Shown piece by piece: positions 1-11,484 of a DNA stretch of 64,000 nucleotides. The notes beneath the pieces were generated by a model. That model ran no database searches. It was not told the origin of the DNA and saw only the letters and a list, made by a program, of their open reading frames with translations. A program made the position numbers and the translations under genes. Positions within the stretch are counted from its first letter, which is position 1. Every line of letters begins with the position of its first letter. Source of the stretch: Bugula neritina (Eukaryota; Bryozoa; Gymnolaemata; Cheilostomatida; Bugulidae); NCBI GenBank assembly GCA_964035545.1, contig OZ037766.1:29412173-29476172 (forward strand). Reading direction: 5' to 3'.

Positions 1-105
1 TCATTTAATTAACAATTGCAATTTTCAATTTAATACCTTTTCTACAGTTTGCTTTCTTGTAAAAAATTTTTTTATCAGTTTATTAAGCAGCTTTTTGATT
101 GGTAG

Positions 106-201
106 GTTGCTTTGGTTCCTGGCCAAGTAGTCAAGAATTTGTATGGATTTGTTACTAAACCAGCTGATGAAATATGGCTGACAGTGCAAGAAAGGAAGTA
201 G
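106..201 (+). CDS. C-terminal coding exon of an unidentified gene
   Basis: A pyrimidine-rich stretch ending in AG at 104-105 is followed by an open 32-codon exon ending in TAG at 199-201. It encodes 31 residues, beginning VALVPGQVVKNLYGF and ending IWLTVQERK. The amino acid mix is protein-like (GQVV, KPADE) and unlike the AT-rich translations around it, so I read it as the last exon of a gene whose other exons lie upstream of the window. I do not recognise the family. The acceptor phase would be 0. No polyadenylation signal is obvious close by. It could also be an isolated chance ORF. Confidence 0.4.
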   Translation, partial: VALVPGQVVKNLYGFVTKPADEIWLTVQERK

Positions 202-902
202 TTTAACATTTCTTATCTTATATTATGTTATTAAAAGATTATTCATTTACTTATTTTTATCACAAATTTTCTAGTCTTATTTCTATAAAAATTTGTATTT
301 TTGCTACATCTGAATGTTGGTGTTCTATGATTCAACTGAATTTGGAATACAAATAGTTGAATAATTTTTATTATTGCGTTGAGTTACTTTTTTTACTTTT
401 ATTATAGGTTTGGCTTTCATATTTTGATTAACCATTTTAGCTACTAATTTTCTTCATTGTTACTATTTTTTTTATTATTGATCGATATACTAATATAGCA
501 AATATTTGACTATCTGCTCTTTTACACATTGAATTGTGGAATCTTGATCACGCTGAAAATTGACATTGATGTTGGCTTTACTTTGATGACATTTAGGTCA
601 ATAAAATATTTTCAGCAATTAATCTACTGCATTGAAAAATTTTCGAGACATCTATGTACATGGAAATTGCATAAAAACTAGTGAATTATCATTAGTTGTA
701 CATCTTTTGGTTTACCAAATCATTGTTTAATCAAATGAGTTTGATTTGAACATTTTAATTATCGCACTATATCTAGAACCACTATGATCCAATGAGAAAT
801 TAAAAACTTTGTTATAAATCAGTTTAGATTAAGAACAAAATATTTTGGAAGTTATTTACTCACCACATGGCACTCCATAACACGGTAATATATATATATA
901 TG

Positions 903-992
<90 letters not shown>

Positions 993-1863
993 CATATATA
1001 TATACTGCAGCAACTCGTGTTAAGAAATTACTGACTTATGCTTTGCATTGTAAAAACTGCTGTGGAATATTCTCATAATTTCAAACAGTAATTTTACTTT
1101 AAAAGTGATAAAAACATGATGGTGCTTCCTAACAGGTATAACATGCTTCAGATTATGATGAAAGATATTATTTATACATTACATAACACAAATTACGTAC
1201 GCAAAACCCATCATCTGATAACATTTCCCTAGAGACTTGAAGTACAAAACGCTTGACATATAAAGATATTCAAGCTGATTTCATATTGCACAGCACACTG
1301 TAGCCTAGCAATTTGAACTGATTCAATGATAGCTTGATTATACTAGCATTGTTCTCTTTAAGTGTTTCCTTAAATCTCAGTTTAGGTTGATTTACTTTTT
1401 AATAAAGTTATTTGTTTAAAATAAAAATAAAAATTCAACTGTTGAGAAATTCTTTTACAAGGAAGAATTACTCATATCTACTTCAAGCTAAACTATAAAA
1501 CACAGCGCAAATACAGATGTGATATCATTTCTCTGTGTAACTTGCTACTCACCAGAGTTATACAGGAGATACTATATTAGGAATCCAGAACTCTATTATG
1601 AATAGTAAAGAGATACAAGTAAGTACAGAGCGTCACAATTTAAAGTGAAGTTTAATACAACATATTACAAGTTTAATATTGCCATACTAATCTATATTTT
1701 TTTAGAAACTGCATAATTTTCTTCACATTTCATTTTTATAGCATTATACACATTTTTATTAAATTTAAGTCTCATTTAATAAAAATAAAATGGTTTTCCA
1801 TTTTAGTTCATCACAAGAAAATTTAAAAAATATACATAACAATTTCAATGCTGTGTCTATTAA
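202..1863. other. AT-rich intergenic stretch
   Basis: I see no coding exon, RNA gene or recognisable mobile element in this stretch apart from the TA-rich microsatellite at about 887-1004. It separates the terminal exon at 106-201 from the start of the BRICHOS-like gene at 1864 and probably holds that gene's promoter, though no clear TATA box stands out. Confidence 0.5.
887..1004. repeat. (TA)n microsatellite with CA/TG interruptions
   Basis: About 118 bp of alternating TA, interrupted by ATATGTATAT and ATATACATAT units arranged symmetrically. The tract is nearly self-complementary and could extrude as a hairpin. Confidence 0.95.
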
Positions 1864-4453
1864 ATGATTCATCAGCAGGAAGAAGTGACCAGTTGTAAAG
1901 TGACAAGTAAACTGCAGGTGCTTGCTATGACGATCTTCATACTGGCAGCTCTTTTGACAACTACTGTAGGTGTTCTCATTTATGCTGCCCTAGTTCCCAA
2001 TGTGTCCTGTGTTCCTACAACTAGACAGCCTGCTGACTATGAAGAAACTATACATACGGTGAGTTTGGTACAGAAGCTGTTGTCATATAGTGCAACAAAT
2101 AAACTAACAGTTTAGTATTCAAAAAAGTATAACCACATATCAGACAGTTAGCATAAATAAGTGATTTAACAAGAAAAAAGTATGGCTAAATAGCAGTTTT
2201 TTGAAAATACCAGCTTTTACAGTAATTTGTACACTGCAGTTTTATACTTGATTTAAGAATAATTTACAATATGGATATATTGTAAGTTTTAATAGGAACG
2301 GTTAAAAACAGATATTATTCTAATTTTAGAAAAAATAAAAGTATCATGTAGCAAAACATGCTGTACGTTTTCGAACTAATAAATAATACAACTTTCTATG
2401 TTTGTATATAATACAGGATCAGGAATACGATATAGAGCTAGCATTCAACAGCAAGGAAAATATTGTCACTTTAACGTCCAGAGCTGGCAGCTTCGATTTA
2501 GAAGACTTCGAAAAGGTAAATAAGAAAAAAATAAAGTTATTTAAACAGATTGGTGAATAAATAAAATCATAAAAATTTAGGATGCTTATACGTGACTTAT
2601 ACAGTATATATAACAAACCACTAGCATTCAAAACTACCACAGCAATTATAACATAGGCATAGTAACCTGTATTTTATAGTTGCGTATTTTATTGCATGTT
2701 TAATTGACCTTGTAGTTCACAGAATTTATTTTATTATGTCATGTTGTTTTTATACATGATGTGCAGTTGCCTTGTCCAATAAATTAATATCACTTTGTAA
2801 TTAATATATATAACTATTTCTTAATGATTTTATAGGACTTGAATGAGTTAGTGAAGCAGCAAAGCTTATATGCAACTGTTATTCTATGATATGAGTTTTA
2901 TATTAAACATAGTAATTCACACTTATTGGAAACATTACGTCTAATGTTGATAATTTTGTGTAAATATGTTATTTGCTTTGATGGTAAATTAGGCGCCTTA
3001 ATTTCTAAAGACTGATCACTCTTTAGTTAAATTGATAAATCTATATTTTATATAAATGATTTTGTTTATGTAATATAATATGTAGGACATGTAATATAAT
3101 ATGTAGGACATGTAATATAATATGTAGGACATGTAATATAATATGTAGGGCATGTAATATAATATGTAGGACATGTAATACAATATGTAGGTCATGTAAT
3201 ACAATATGTAGGACATGTAATATAATATGTAGGACATGTAATATAATATGTAGGGCATGTAATATAATATGTAGGGCATGTAATATAATATGTAGGGCAT
3301 GTAATATAATATGTAGGGCATGTAATATAATATGTAGGACATGTAATATAATATGTAGGACATGTAATATAATATGTAGGGCATGTAATATAATATGTAG
3401 GACATGTAATACAATATGTAGGTCATGTAATACAATATGTAGGACATGTAATATAATATGTAGGACATGTAATATAATATGTTGGATATGTGATATAATA
3501 TGTAAGATATGTAATATAATATGTAGAACACGTAATACAATATGTAGGACATGTAATATAATATGCAGGGCATACACATAACTAAAGACCTCAATTCTGG
3601 CATCTGTTATGTGCTGCCGTCCACACAATCCGCTGCCGAGAGTGACCTCCTCACCGAGCACTTTCAAGTAGGCCGGAGCAATGTGACAGTTGAGATCAAC
3701 TTCACACCTGTCAGGGTGTACCCCAGTATGATTACAGACACCAGTTTTATACCAGCTGAAGCTCATGGTCATTGTGTAAATGGGTACCAGTGGGCTTCTA
3801 TCTTCCAACCAGTTTCAACATCTGGTAAGTATACCATTGAATATATTAATAGCAATATCATATTATCACAAGGCAGTTAAGGAGTCAACATATAATGTAA
3901 TTGGAAATAAACATACATTTAATATTTAATATGAAAAATTAGACATCAGAAAATGCCATAAATTATTTTTGGTATTGAAAAATGATATGTCCCTCTATAT
4001 AGTTACTATCATCACTAAAGAGAATGAACTACGCAATGCAATTTTATGAATTTGTTGACTAAAAGCTGCATATACAAATCAATACTAAAAACGCATGATG
4101 GTTGCATATTTACCATAACCATATCACAATGATATAAGTTAAATGAATTATTGACTTTTCTTTTAGGAATTGTTAAGAGAAAAGCCGATGTAACAATTGA
4201 AATTAAACTCATTATCAAAAAATGATTTGTTTTTGAACTATTATCACAATTTCGAACACAAAAGAAAACAAAAACCACAACTTTGCTAGTGTAAACACAT
4301 CATGCTGTATAATAATGTTTTTATAATTAAATAAATAAACAAAAAGACGGTGCCAAAACATTATAACATTATGTTGTTGATGTTTTTTTTCTAGGTGTTG
4401 AAAAAAGAAAAGCTGATGTATCAATTGAAATTAAAATTGTTGTCAAATTTTAG
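1864..4453 (+). CDS. BRICHOS-like type II membrane protein with alternative C-terminal exons
   Basis: Exons: 1864-2058, 2417-2515, 2836-about 2877 (uncertain), 3569-3824, then either 4167-4225 or 4395-4453. The start ATG directly follows an in-frame TAA. Exon 1 encodes a short polar N-terminus and one membrane segment (about residues 22-44, VLAMTIFILAALLTTTVGVL) with no signal peptide, so type II topology. Exon 2 is a stalk or linker. The exon at 3569 carries the BRICHOS signature: an Asp six residues before the first Cys (KDLNSGICYVLP) and a second Cys about 58 residues later followed by NG (HCVNGYQW), as in ITM2 and proSP-C. Each terminal exon adds a dibasic KR and a strand-rich tail, the usual BRICHOS client position. 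Exon 3 reads into a TGA at 2887 unless a weak internal donor is used, so an exon may be missing or the gene damaged. BRICHOS assignment is by pattern only. Confidence 0.62.
2836..2889 (+). CDS. Problem exon 3 of the BRICHOS-like gene
   Basis: After an acceptor (TATAG) at 2835, a phase-0 reading frame continues the linker (DLNELVKQQSLYATVIL) and then meets TGA at 2887-2889. In BRICHOS proteins a strand followed by Tyr-Asp is expected just here, and one base later the bases would read Tyr-Asp. The exon may therefore be a short alternative end, a frameshifted exon, or one that leaves by a poor donor at about 2878. Transcript data would decide. Confidence 0.45.
   Translation, partial: DLNELVKQQSLYATVIL
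3069..3567 (+). repeat. 21-bp minisatellite abutting the BRICHOS exon (arm 1)
   Basis: About 24 copies of a 21-bp unit, consensus GTAATATAATATGTAGGACAT, with variants TAGGGCAT and TAGGTCAT. The last unit runs directly into the splice acceptor of the exon at 3569, and the unit resembles that intron-exon boundary. The repeat has open frames on both strands, which produces long artificial ORFs of repeating Tyr/Ile/Leu/His or Cys/Arg/Asn. Confidence 0.95.
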
Positions 4454-5388
<935 letters not shown>

Positions 5389-6360
5389 AGGCTAAGTCTT
5401 ATATACTATAAAAAATATGTGTCAGATATAAAATAAAATTCCTAAACATTTTCAGATTCTTAAATTATATTATATTATATTATATTAATATTGCTTATGC
5501 TTACATAATGCTTACTTTTATTCTTATTTTTAATAGTTGATATCATATTAAGCAAAATGTGATGAGAACTTGTCATTTTGATTTTGATAATAAATTATAT
5601 AAAAATAGCCTACTAAGCTAAATAACCAATTTCATATATTGACAGTCAAATTTCTAACATAAAATTTGATCATTCTAAAACTAAATTTGAAAAAAATAAA
5701 TTCAGGTTTCATGAAACTTCAGCCATTGACGTATATGCAACTAATATTCAAATTGTAATTTAGGCATCCACCTGAAATTTACAGCATTTTATATTCAAGT
5801 TAAGTTTGTCTTAGATACAATTGGTAAACTATGCAAAGATACAAATACAGAAACAGCCTAATATAATTTATTTGCTAAACAATGCTAATACTTATACAAC
5901 TTTCTATACTCAAAATCTGAACCAATGCAGTTAAATGTCTGCTGAAAATCACAAAAAATCAAGAAGATTACTGTCCAACAAATGCTAAGCCTATAGGTAT
6001 CTAGCTGTTGAGCTCTATGACAGATCTATTACTTGATCACATAGACATAATACCATAGAGTACCACTTTATAATTGGGTATCAATGTTACAACACAACAT
6101 ATATTACAGGCTACAGTCTTTATACAGATACATATAACATGCTTTGCATTATGAAAAAAGTTTTTAATAATAGAGCTCACAATTTTACAGTTACTCAACA
6201 AATAATAAAATTATTGTTATATAAAAATCTACAGTTTCTTGCATACAAAGTAACACAGCACATTAAATAGTGTAATAGCCTTAGTAGTACTATATATATT
6301 ATAGTGTGTAAATATGGATTTTATTTTCAGCCTCACAGAAACTGTTACCAGAAGACAACT
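5389..6360 (+). repeat. Duplicated 3' flank of the D8C unit
   Basis: Non-coding sequence repeated downstream of the D8C copies. Landmarks such as GACAGATCTATTACTTGATC (near 6021) and TTTTTAATAATAGAGCTC (near 6160) recur near 16870 and 17150 and near 25070, with an indel at 25330. It marks the 3' part of the tandem duplication unit. No gene is visible in it. Confidence 0.8.
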
Positions 6361-6608
6361 CTATATAAGCTCACTGTCTGTAGTATGTCTCACTCCTATT
6401 GATTCATTTTTGTGTTAGTTTTGTGCACTATACATTTTAAGGCACATTCGATTGGCATTGTACCCGGGCATTGAACAAAAATTTTATTCAAATAATTTGA
6501 AGCTTGGAGGCGTAGTAATTTTTTCAACTCTCAAATTAATCTATATTGACTCAATATATAACTACTTATATTCACCACATCACGGAATTTTCAGATAAGG
6601 CGGGTGTC
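6361..6608. other. No feature recognised
   Basis: AT-rich sequence between the duplicated flank and the SINE. It resembles the region at 17700-17840 in part and is upstream sequence of the duplication unit. No exon is seen. Confidence 0.4.
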
Positions 6609-6619
6609 AACTCTGAATT

Positions 6620-6840
6620 ACTAATAAACTCACGCAAGTTTATAGTTGCTATCCCTGTGAGAAACACTTGATGGAAAGGGTTTTTGTTAAAGAGGGCTAA
6701 GGACTTATCTAAATGAGGCACAGGAGCAATTATAACTGGATGCTTTTTTTAACAACACCAACAGCCTTTGTCCGAGCTCGAACCCAGGAAATCGTGTATA
6801 CTAGGCAAACACTCTAACCCCTAGACCACGGCTGCTCCCT
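6620..6840 (-). mobile_element. tRNA-derived SINE, copy 1
   Basis: On the minus strand the element starts with a tRNA-like head: a box A region (GTGGTCTAGGGGTTAGAG) and a box B-like region (GGGTTCGAGCTCGG), followed by a tRNA-unrelated body (AAGCATCCAGTTATAATTGC, CCTTAGCCC, GGGTGTTTCTC-like) ending near 6629. It is flanked by near-identical direct repeats (AACTCTGAATT at 6609-6619 and AACTCTGATT at 6841-6850). The paralogous unfilled site near 17834 reads GTCAACTCTGATTCAAC, which confirms an insertion. A second copy lies at 61387-61582. It is not a functional tRNA gene. Confidence 0.88.
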
Positions 6841-7224
6841 AACTCTGATTCACAAATGAACCAAGTAAAATAGTTTTTTCAATAACAGATTCTGTCAATA
6901 ACTATGATATAAAAAATCAGTTAATATTCCATGGCAAAAACATTTTATATCGCAGTTTAGATTGTTTGCACAATGTTAAAGTTTAATGCCATATATCTTA
7001 TTACAGATTTATCTGTTTTATTATACAGCAAAGTTTCAACAGTGACAAATTATAGCTTCCAAAAAATTGCTTAAAAATTGCAATAATTATAGAAACTAAA
7101 ATGGTTTAAGCCTAATTATTACATATATTCAAAGCCAAGTCAGTAAATTAAGGCCCATGCATGTGAACTTTGGCACATTATTTTTTACTGTCAACCAATC
7201 AAAATGGTACACAAGATTGATAAG

Positions 7225-7373
7225 GAAATACTGTTTGTAAAGTCAAAGTTTAAATACCAGTAGAAAAGAGAGTTGAGAGTCTTAAGAGTTAGAAAAAGCA
7301 TAGTGGACTTGATATTGCTGTTGCTGCTTCATTCACTGTTTTTGATAACTCAGTCATCTATAGTTTTGTGATC
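7225..7373 (+). promoter_or_regulatory. Promoter and 5' UTR of D8C gene 1
   Basis: A block of about 100 bp is shared with the regions upstream of D8C gene 2 (13490-13600) and D8C gene 3 (18715-18800). The shared pieces are AAGTCAAAG, a CCAGTA/CAAAAGAGA element and AAAGCATAGTGGAC. The third copy has a good TATA box (TATAAAAG) where this copy has TAGAAAAG, so the likely core promoter is near 7260 with transcription starting near 7290. The segment TTCACTGTTTTTGATAACTC just before the ATG is shared with gene 3. Confidence 0.55.
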
Positions 7374-9250
7374 ATGAAGATTATTGTGGCAATTTTACTC
7401 TTAATGGTTTTCTCACTGAGGTTTTCTAGTGGTGAAGATGCAAGTCTTTCTTATGACCTGTTCAATAATGGTAAGTTTTTCTAAATCTATTTATATATAA
7501 TGAAAACATACATAGTGGTAAGACAGATTAGCATAAAATTTAATATTTATATAGAAACAAATAATGCTAGTTGACAAAGTGTAATTATAATTAGTAATCT
7601 GTTAGACAATTTACATTCTATGCAAGCATCGAATTTAGTTTCTCAAAGCTGAATAATCATGACAGTAACTTTAGTTCCTCTCTATATTTGCTGTGAAATG
7701 AAGGTATAATATGCTAGTTCTACTGTAATAAGACATATATTGTTTTAATATTTATATATACAGGTTGCATATAGTTTGTAAGTTTTTCTTCCTAAGCATT
7801 ATATATTTCTATACATTATAATCCTAATAACTTTGTAATATAGTGTCATATGTAATTCAATATTATGTTACGGTAAACCTTTTCTACATATTTTGTTATA
7901 ACTTTTTACACAGTATATGCATGCAATCTTTTTATATATTTAGAAAGCTAATCATATTTTTTTCAAGAATAGAGTAAGGTTATATGCTATTAGTATATTA
8001 CATCAGTTACGGCCAGTTCTAATTCATTTGATAAAGTTATGTGAGCTAAAACTCAAAATATACCTTGAAGGCATTATAGCAATAACATCAATACATTTGA
8101 GAAGATAAAACAAAGCATAGGCCAGTTCTAGGATTCTATAATTAACATTATAGAGTTTCCATTCTAGCAGACTGAACTGCTTTGAACATTATAGTTCGAT
8201 AAGTTTGGTTTTTGTTAATTAGAAGTCACTTTATGCATAAAGCAGTTACTTATTGAACATATATAGCTGATGATTTGCTTACAATGGAGCTAATAAAGTT
8301 ATAGTTACTTATACAGCCAGGCATATGTAAGCTAGATATGTTTTATTTTATGTGAAAGAAGCAGCTATATATAAATATAAATATCAACTATTCTTAATCT
8401 AGAGCTGCAACCCTTACAGAGCAAATAAACTATTATTTTTAGTCAAAAGCTAAAACAATAACACTGGGTTGTGTATGCAGTATGCATTTACTGATCATCG
8501 TAAATTTATATTTCTTGCATTTTAGATGACTCACTTAAACTAAGGTTTGAGCTCTTTGAAGAAAGAGTGAAACTTCTTCAAAAGATCTTAGCTGTAGACT
8601 GCACTACTGAGCAGCTTCATAGAATAAAGAGAGACATAATTTCTGGTCATGGAGAAAGTCAGTTGTTTGTGGAAAAACTTCTTTACCAGAAGTTGATCAG
8701 GAGACTCAGTGAGTGCAGGCAAAAGTCAGCATCAACATCAACAATGAGAATGTCAACGCCAACATCAACGTCAACAGTTACATCAACATCAACATCAACA
8801 GTTACAGTTGAAAGTACTACAACAAGTAAACCATTTCCTCTGGAATGTCAGACAGCAACAAATCTAACTGAGATCTGGAGAGCTGACAATAAAGGAATGA
8901 AACTTACACCTATAAACAACTCTCCAGCATGTGATACACGTCAAATGATAGCCAATGGCAGGCCATGGTTCAGATTTGCTGGAAAAGCAGGAAATAAGTT
9001 ACTAGACACGTGCCCACCTCCTTACAGTTGCGGGTCTTATATTGGGTTTTGGAGTAACGCTACAATGCCATCTAAAGTTGGTGTAGCCACACAGGTGAAA
9101 GCGTATGGCTCTTGGACAGATGGTTGTTATGAGTTTCCAATATACATTAGAGTAATGAGATGCTCCACACCTAGCCAGCATGATCTTATCTACCAGTATG
9201 CAGATAGAGATATATGTCACAACTCTTTTTGTGGAATGAAAGTTGAATAA
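7374..9250 (+). CDS. Secreted D8C-domain protein, gene 1
   Basis: Exons 7374-7470 and 8526-9250 join in phase 1 to give 273 aa. Exon 1 is a signal peptide (MKIIVAILLLMVFSLRFSSG). Exon 2 begins with a helical, charged segment (FELFEERVKLLQ) containing a dibasic IKRD. A Ser/Thr-rich mucin-like linker follows (about residues 93-135), then a D8C domain (about 139-272) with exactly eight Cys. Family landmarks are EIWRADN, WFRFAGKAGNKLLDTC, YSCGS and IRVMRC, as in uromodulin and GP2. The start is the ATG shared by three paralogues. AATAAA overlaps the stop codon. The protein is probably secreted or glycosylated and may bind glycans or microbes; that role is inferred. Confidence 0.88.
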
Positions 9251-9882
9251 AGCTGAGTTTTATACTATGAAAAAAATATCTTGGATAAAGTGGATTTCCT
9301 ATAATACCTTTTCAAATTCTTATTATTTAGATTAGTTTTACTTATGCGCTTATATAACATGCTTACTTTTATTCCTATTTTTCTATTAGATAAAATTAAA
9401 TAAAATGTGATGAGGATTTTTCATTCTGATTTTAATAATAAATTACATAAAAACAGCCTACTGAGCTAAATAATCAATTTCATATATATTGGCAGTCAAA
9501 TTTTTAACATCAATAATCATCCTAAATCTTTTAATTTGAAAAGATAAATCCAGGTTTCATGAAACTTCGGTCATTGACTTATAAACAAATGATATTCAAA
9601 TTGTAATTTAGGCATCAACATGAAATTTACAGCATTTTATATTCAAGTAAAGTTAGTTTTAGTTTCAAATGGTAAACTATGCAAAGATACAATTCACAAA
9701 TACAAAAACAGCTCTTAATATACTTAATTTGTTGAACATACAGTATTGCTAATATTCATGTAATTAATTTCTACTCAAAATCTAAACTGATTTTCTCAGC
9801 AAAGCACAAAAACTGCATTCTAAGTAAGACTGCATAACAAATGCTAGGCCTATCACTATCTGTTGAGGTAAACTGAATCTAT

Positions 9883-9915
<33 letters not shown>

Positions 9916-10409
9916 AGTGGCTTAGATTTTATATGACAAGTATAGTACTATAAGCTTTTCGTACAGTAAGCTGTACTTGTCATGCAGGTACTAAACTAAA
10001 TACAAGCTCCATAACCAGCAATAGTGTACTATTGAACAATCTGCTTTAAGCTACATCCCTATAACTAGACTGGCAACCTCACTGCACGCACAAATACGAG
10101 CATATACACTCATGTACAAGTAAACCCTCTATAATATATTGTAAACTGAATTCATATACAGTAACTCAATTGTAAAAATTAAGCATCATAATCAAGCTTT
10201 TTGAAAAATAAATATATATAGATCATTGGTTTGTATTAGCAACATAAAAATAAACATATAATTATGAAAGCAATCCAGCCATTTATATTTTAGTTATACA
10301 TTATGCAGCAATGTAAGACAACTTCCCAACACACATGCTATGATGTTTTTAATGCTGCAGTTTTGTGTTCAAATAATTATTGCTAGTTGAATAAGAAATT
10401 TTCCTTTAA
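9251..10409 (+). repeat. 3' flank of D8C gene 1, duplicated near gene 3
   Basis: Non-coding. Sequence from the stop codon to about 10400 matches 24525-26300 downstream of gene 3, with shared landmarks TGACAAGTA..ACTATAAGCTTT and CAATAGTGTACTATTGAACA. It contains a short (TG)n at 9884-9915 in the position of the 240-bp (GT)n near gene 3. No gene is visible. Confidence 0.75.
9884..9915. repeat. Short (TG)n microsatellite
   Basis: About 30 bp of TG repeats, at the site orthologous to the far longer tract at 25536-25777 in the paralogous flank. Confidence 0.9.
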
Positions 10410-10728
10410 TCAGCTATATCGGACCTCATAACTAATAAAAGCTGAACAGACAGATTATTTTTAATTATAAGTTGAATTTAATATCATAATGGTAAACACT
10501 TGCCAAAACATGACAGCAGATTTTATTGCATCACCTAGAACAGTATCCATAAGGTATCGGTTTAACATAGATCTATATTCTGATTGCTAAAAGGCATATT
10601 TAAGCAGTCTTTTAGAAAATCTAAATATACATTCAAACTATTAAATTTTTTTGAGATTACTTTGAAAGAGGAATTAGTTCTATGACTTTGAATGCATACT
10701 GTATTTCCATCTCTGCACACAGTTGTTC

Positions 10729-11247
10729 TGTGGTAAATATCAGATTTATCTCCCTTGACACATTACTTATGGTTATTTTTCTAAATACTGTAGTTACAGC
10801 TAAGTCTGTGGCGTAACTTTCTAATACCTTAAAATACTATGGCTATTGTTAAGCTTTTAGCATAGTAAATAGTTAATCCCCTTTCCCCCAATTACAAGTT
10901 ACAATACGCATACACTTGGTTGGGTTCATTTTTGCTTATTCATGTAAACCGACAGTTGGACCGAATTGATCGGCAGGTAGATGCCGGCAAACCAAATGTC
11001 GGTTACCAACATGTTCAGTGTTGAATGCTGCCATCCCCTGCCGAGCATCAGGTCAAAGGTTCTAGAAGTCCTTTGTCCTACTGGTATGAAAAGAGCTTCA
11101 GTCACTTGAGGACTGGAGCTTGCACTGGATGTATCTCTGCTACAATAAAGTACTGCACGCACACGAATTCTACTCTCTCTTGTCTCTTCTATAACAAGGA
11201 GTTATGTTCTCTGCCGATTTCATTCTATAACCCACAAAACTACTACA
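10729..11247. mobile_element. Solo LTR of an LTR retrotransposon
   Basis: A 519-bp insertion beginning TGTGGTAA and ending CTACTACA (TG..CA with imperfect TGT/ACA ends), flanked by the 4-bp direct repeat GTTC at 10725-10728 and 11248-11251. Comparison with arm 1 near 4672, which lacks the insert and reads through (ACAACTGTGT / CTTGAGGAAC in that orientation), gives both boundaries exactly. An internal AATAAA near 11143 fits the R region of a plus-oriented LTR. A 4-bp duplication is compatible with Gypsy or BEL/Pao. No internal retroviral-type genes are present. Confidence 0.85.
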
Positions 11248-11484
11248 GTTCCTCAAGATCATTATGTATTAGTAAAACAGCTTTTGCTGTTGCATTTCAA
11301 TAAATTTATTTTCATAAAAATGAGTCAGCTGGTAAATTTTACAAAAAGTATAAAGCAGAACAAAAGCTGATGCAAAAATATTATCATACACATAAATATT
11401 GTCATAGATATTCATGTAAAGAGTGAAAGAAGGTAAAGCACAAACTAATGCAAATAGTATATATGCCAGTGATTATAACTAAAA

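Noticed and set aside
3016-3808. Long minus-strand open frames with repeating Tyr-Ile-Leu or His-Ile-Leu
   Set aside because: They are translations of the 21-bp minisatellite, whose unit length is a multiple of three. They run antisense to the BRICHOS exon.
6770-6840. tRNA gene on the minus strand
   Set aside because: The box A and box B-like parts belong to a SINE head; the stems are imperfect and a SINE body follows, with target duplications.
10926-11303. Open frames on both strands around 11 kb
   Set aside because: They lie in the solo LTR, which in general need not encode protein; no domain is recognisable.
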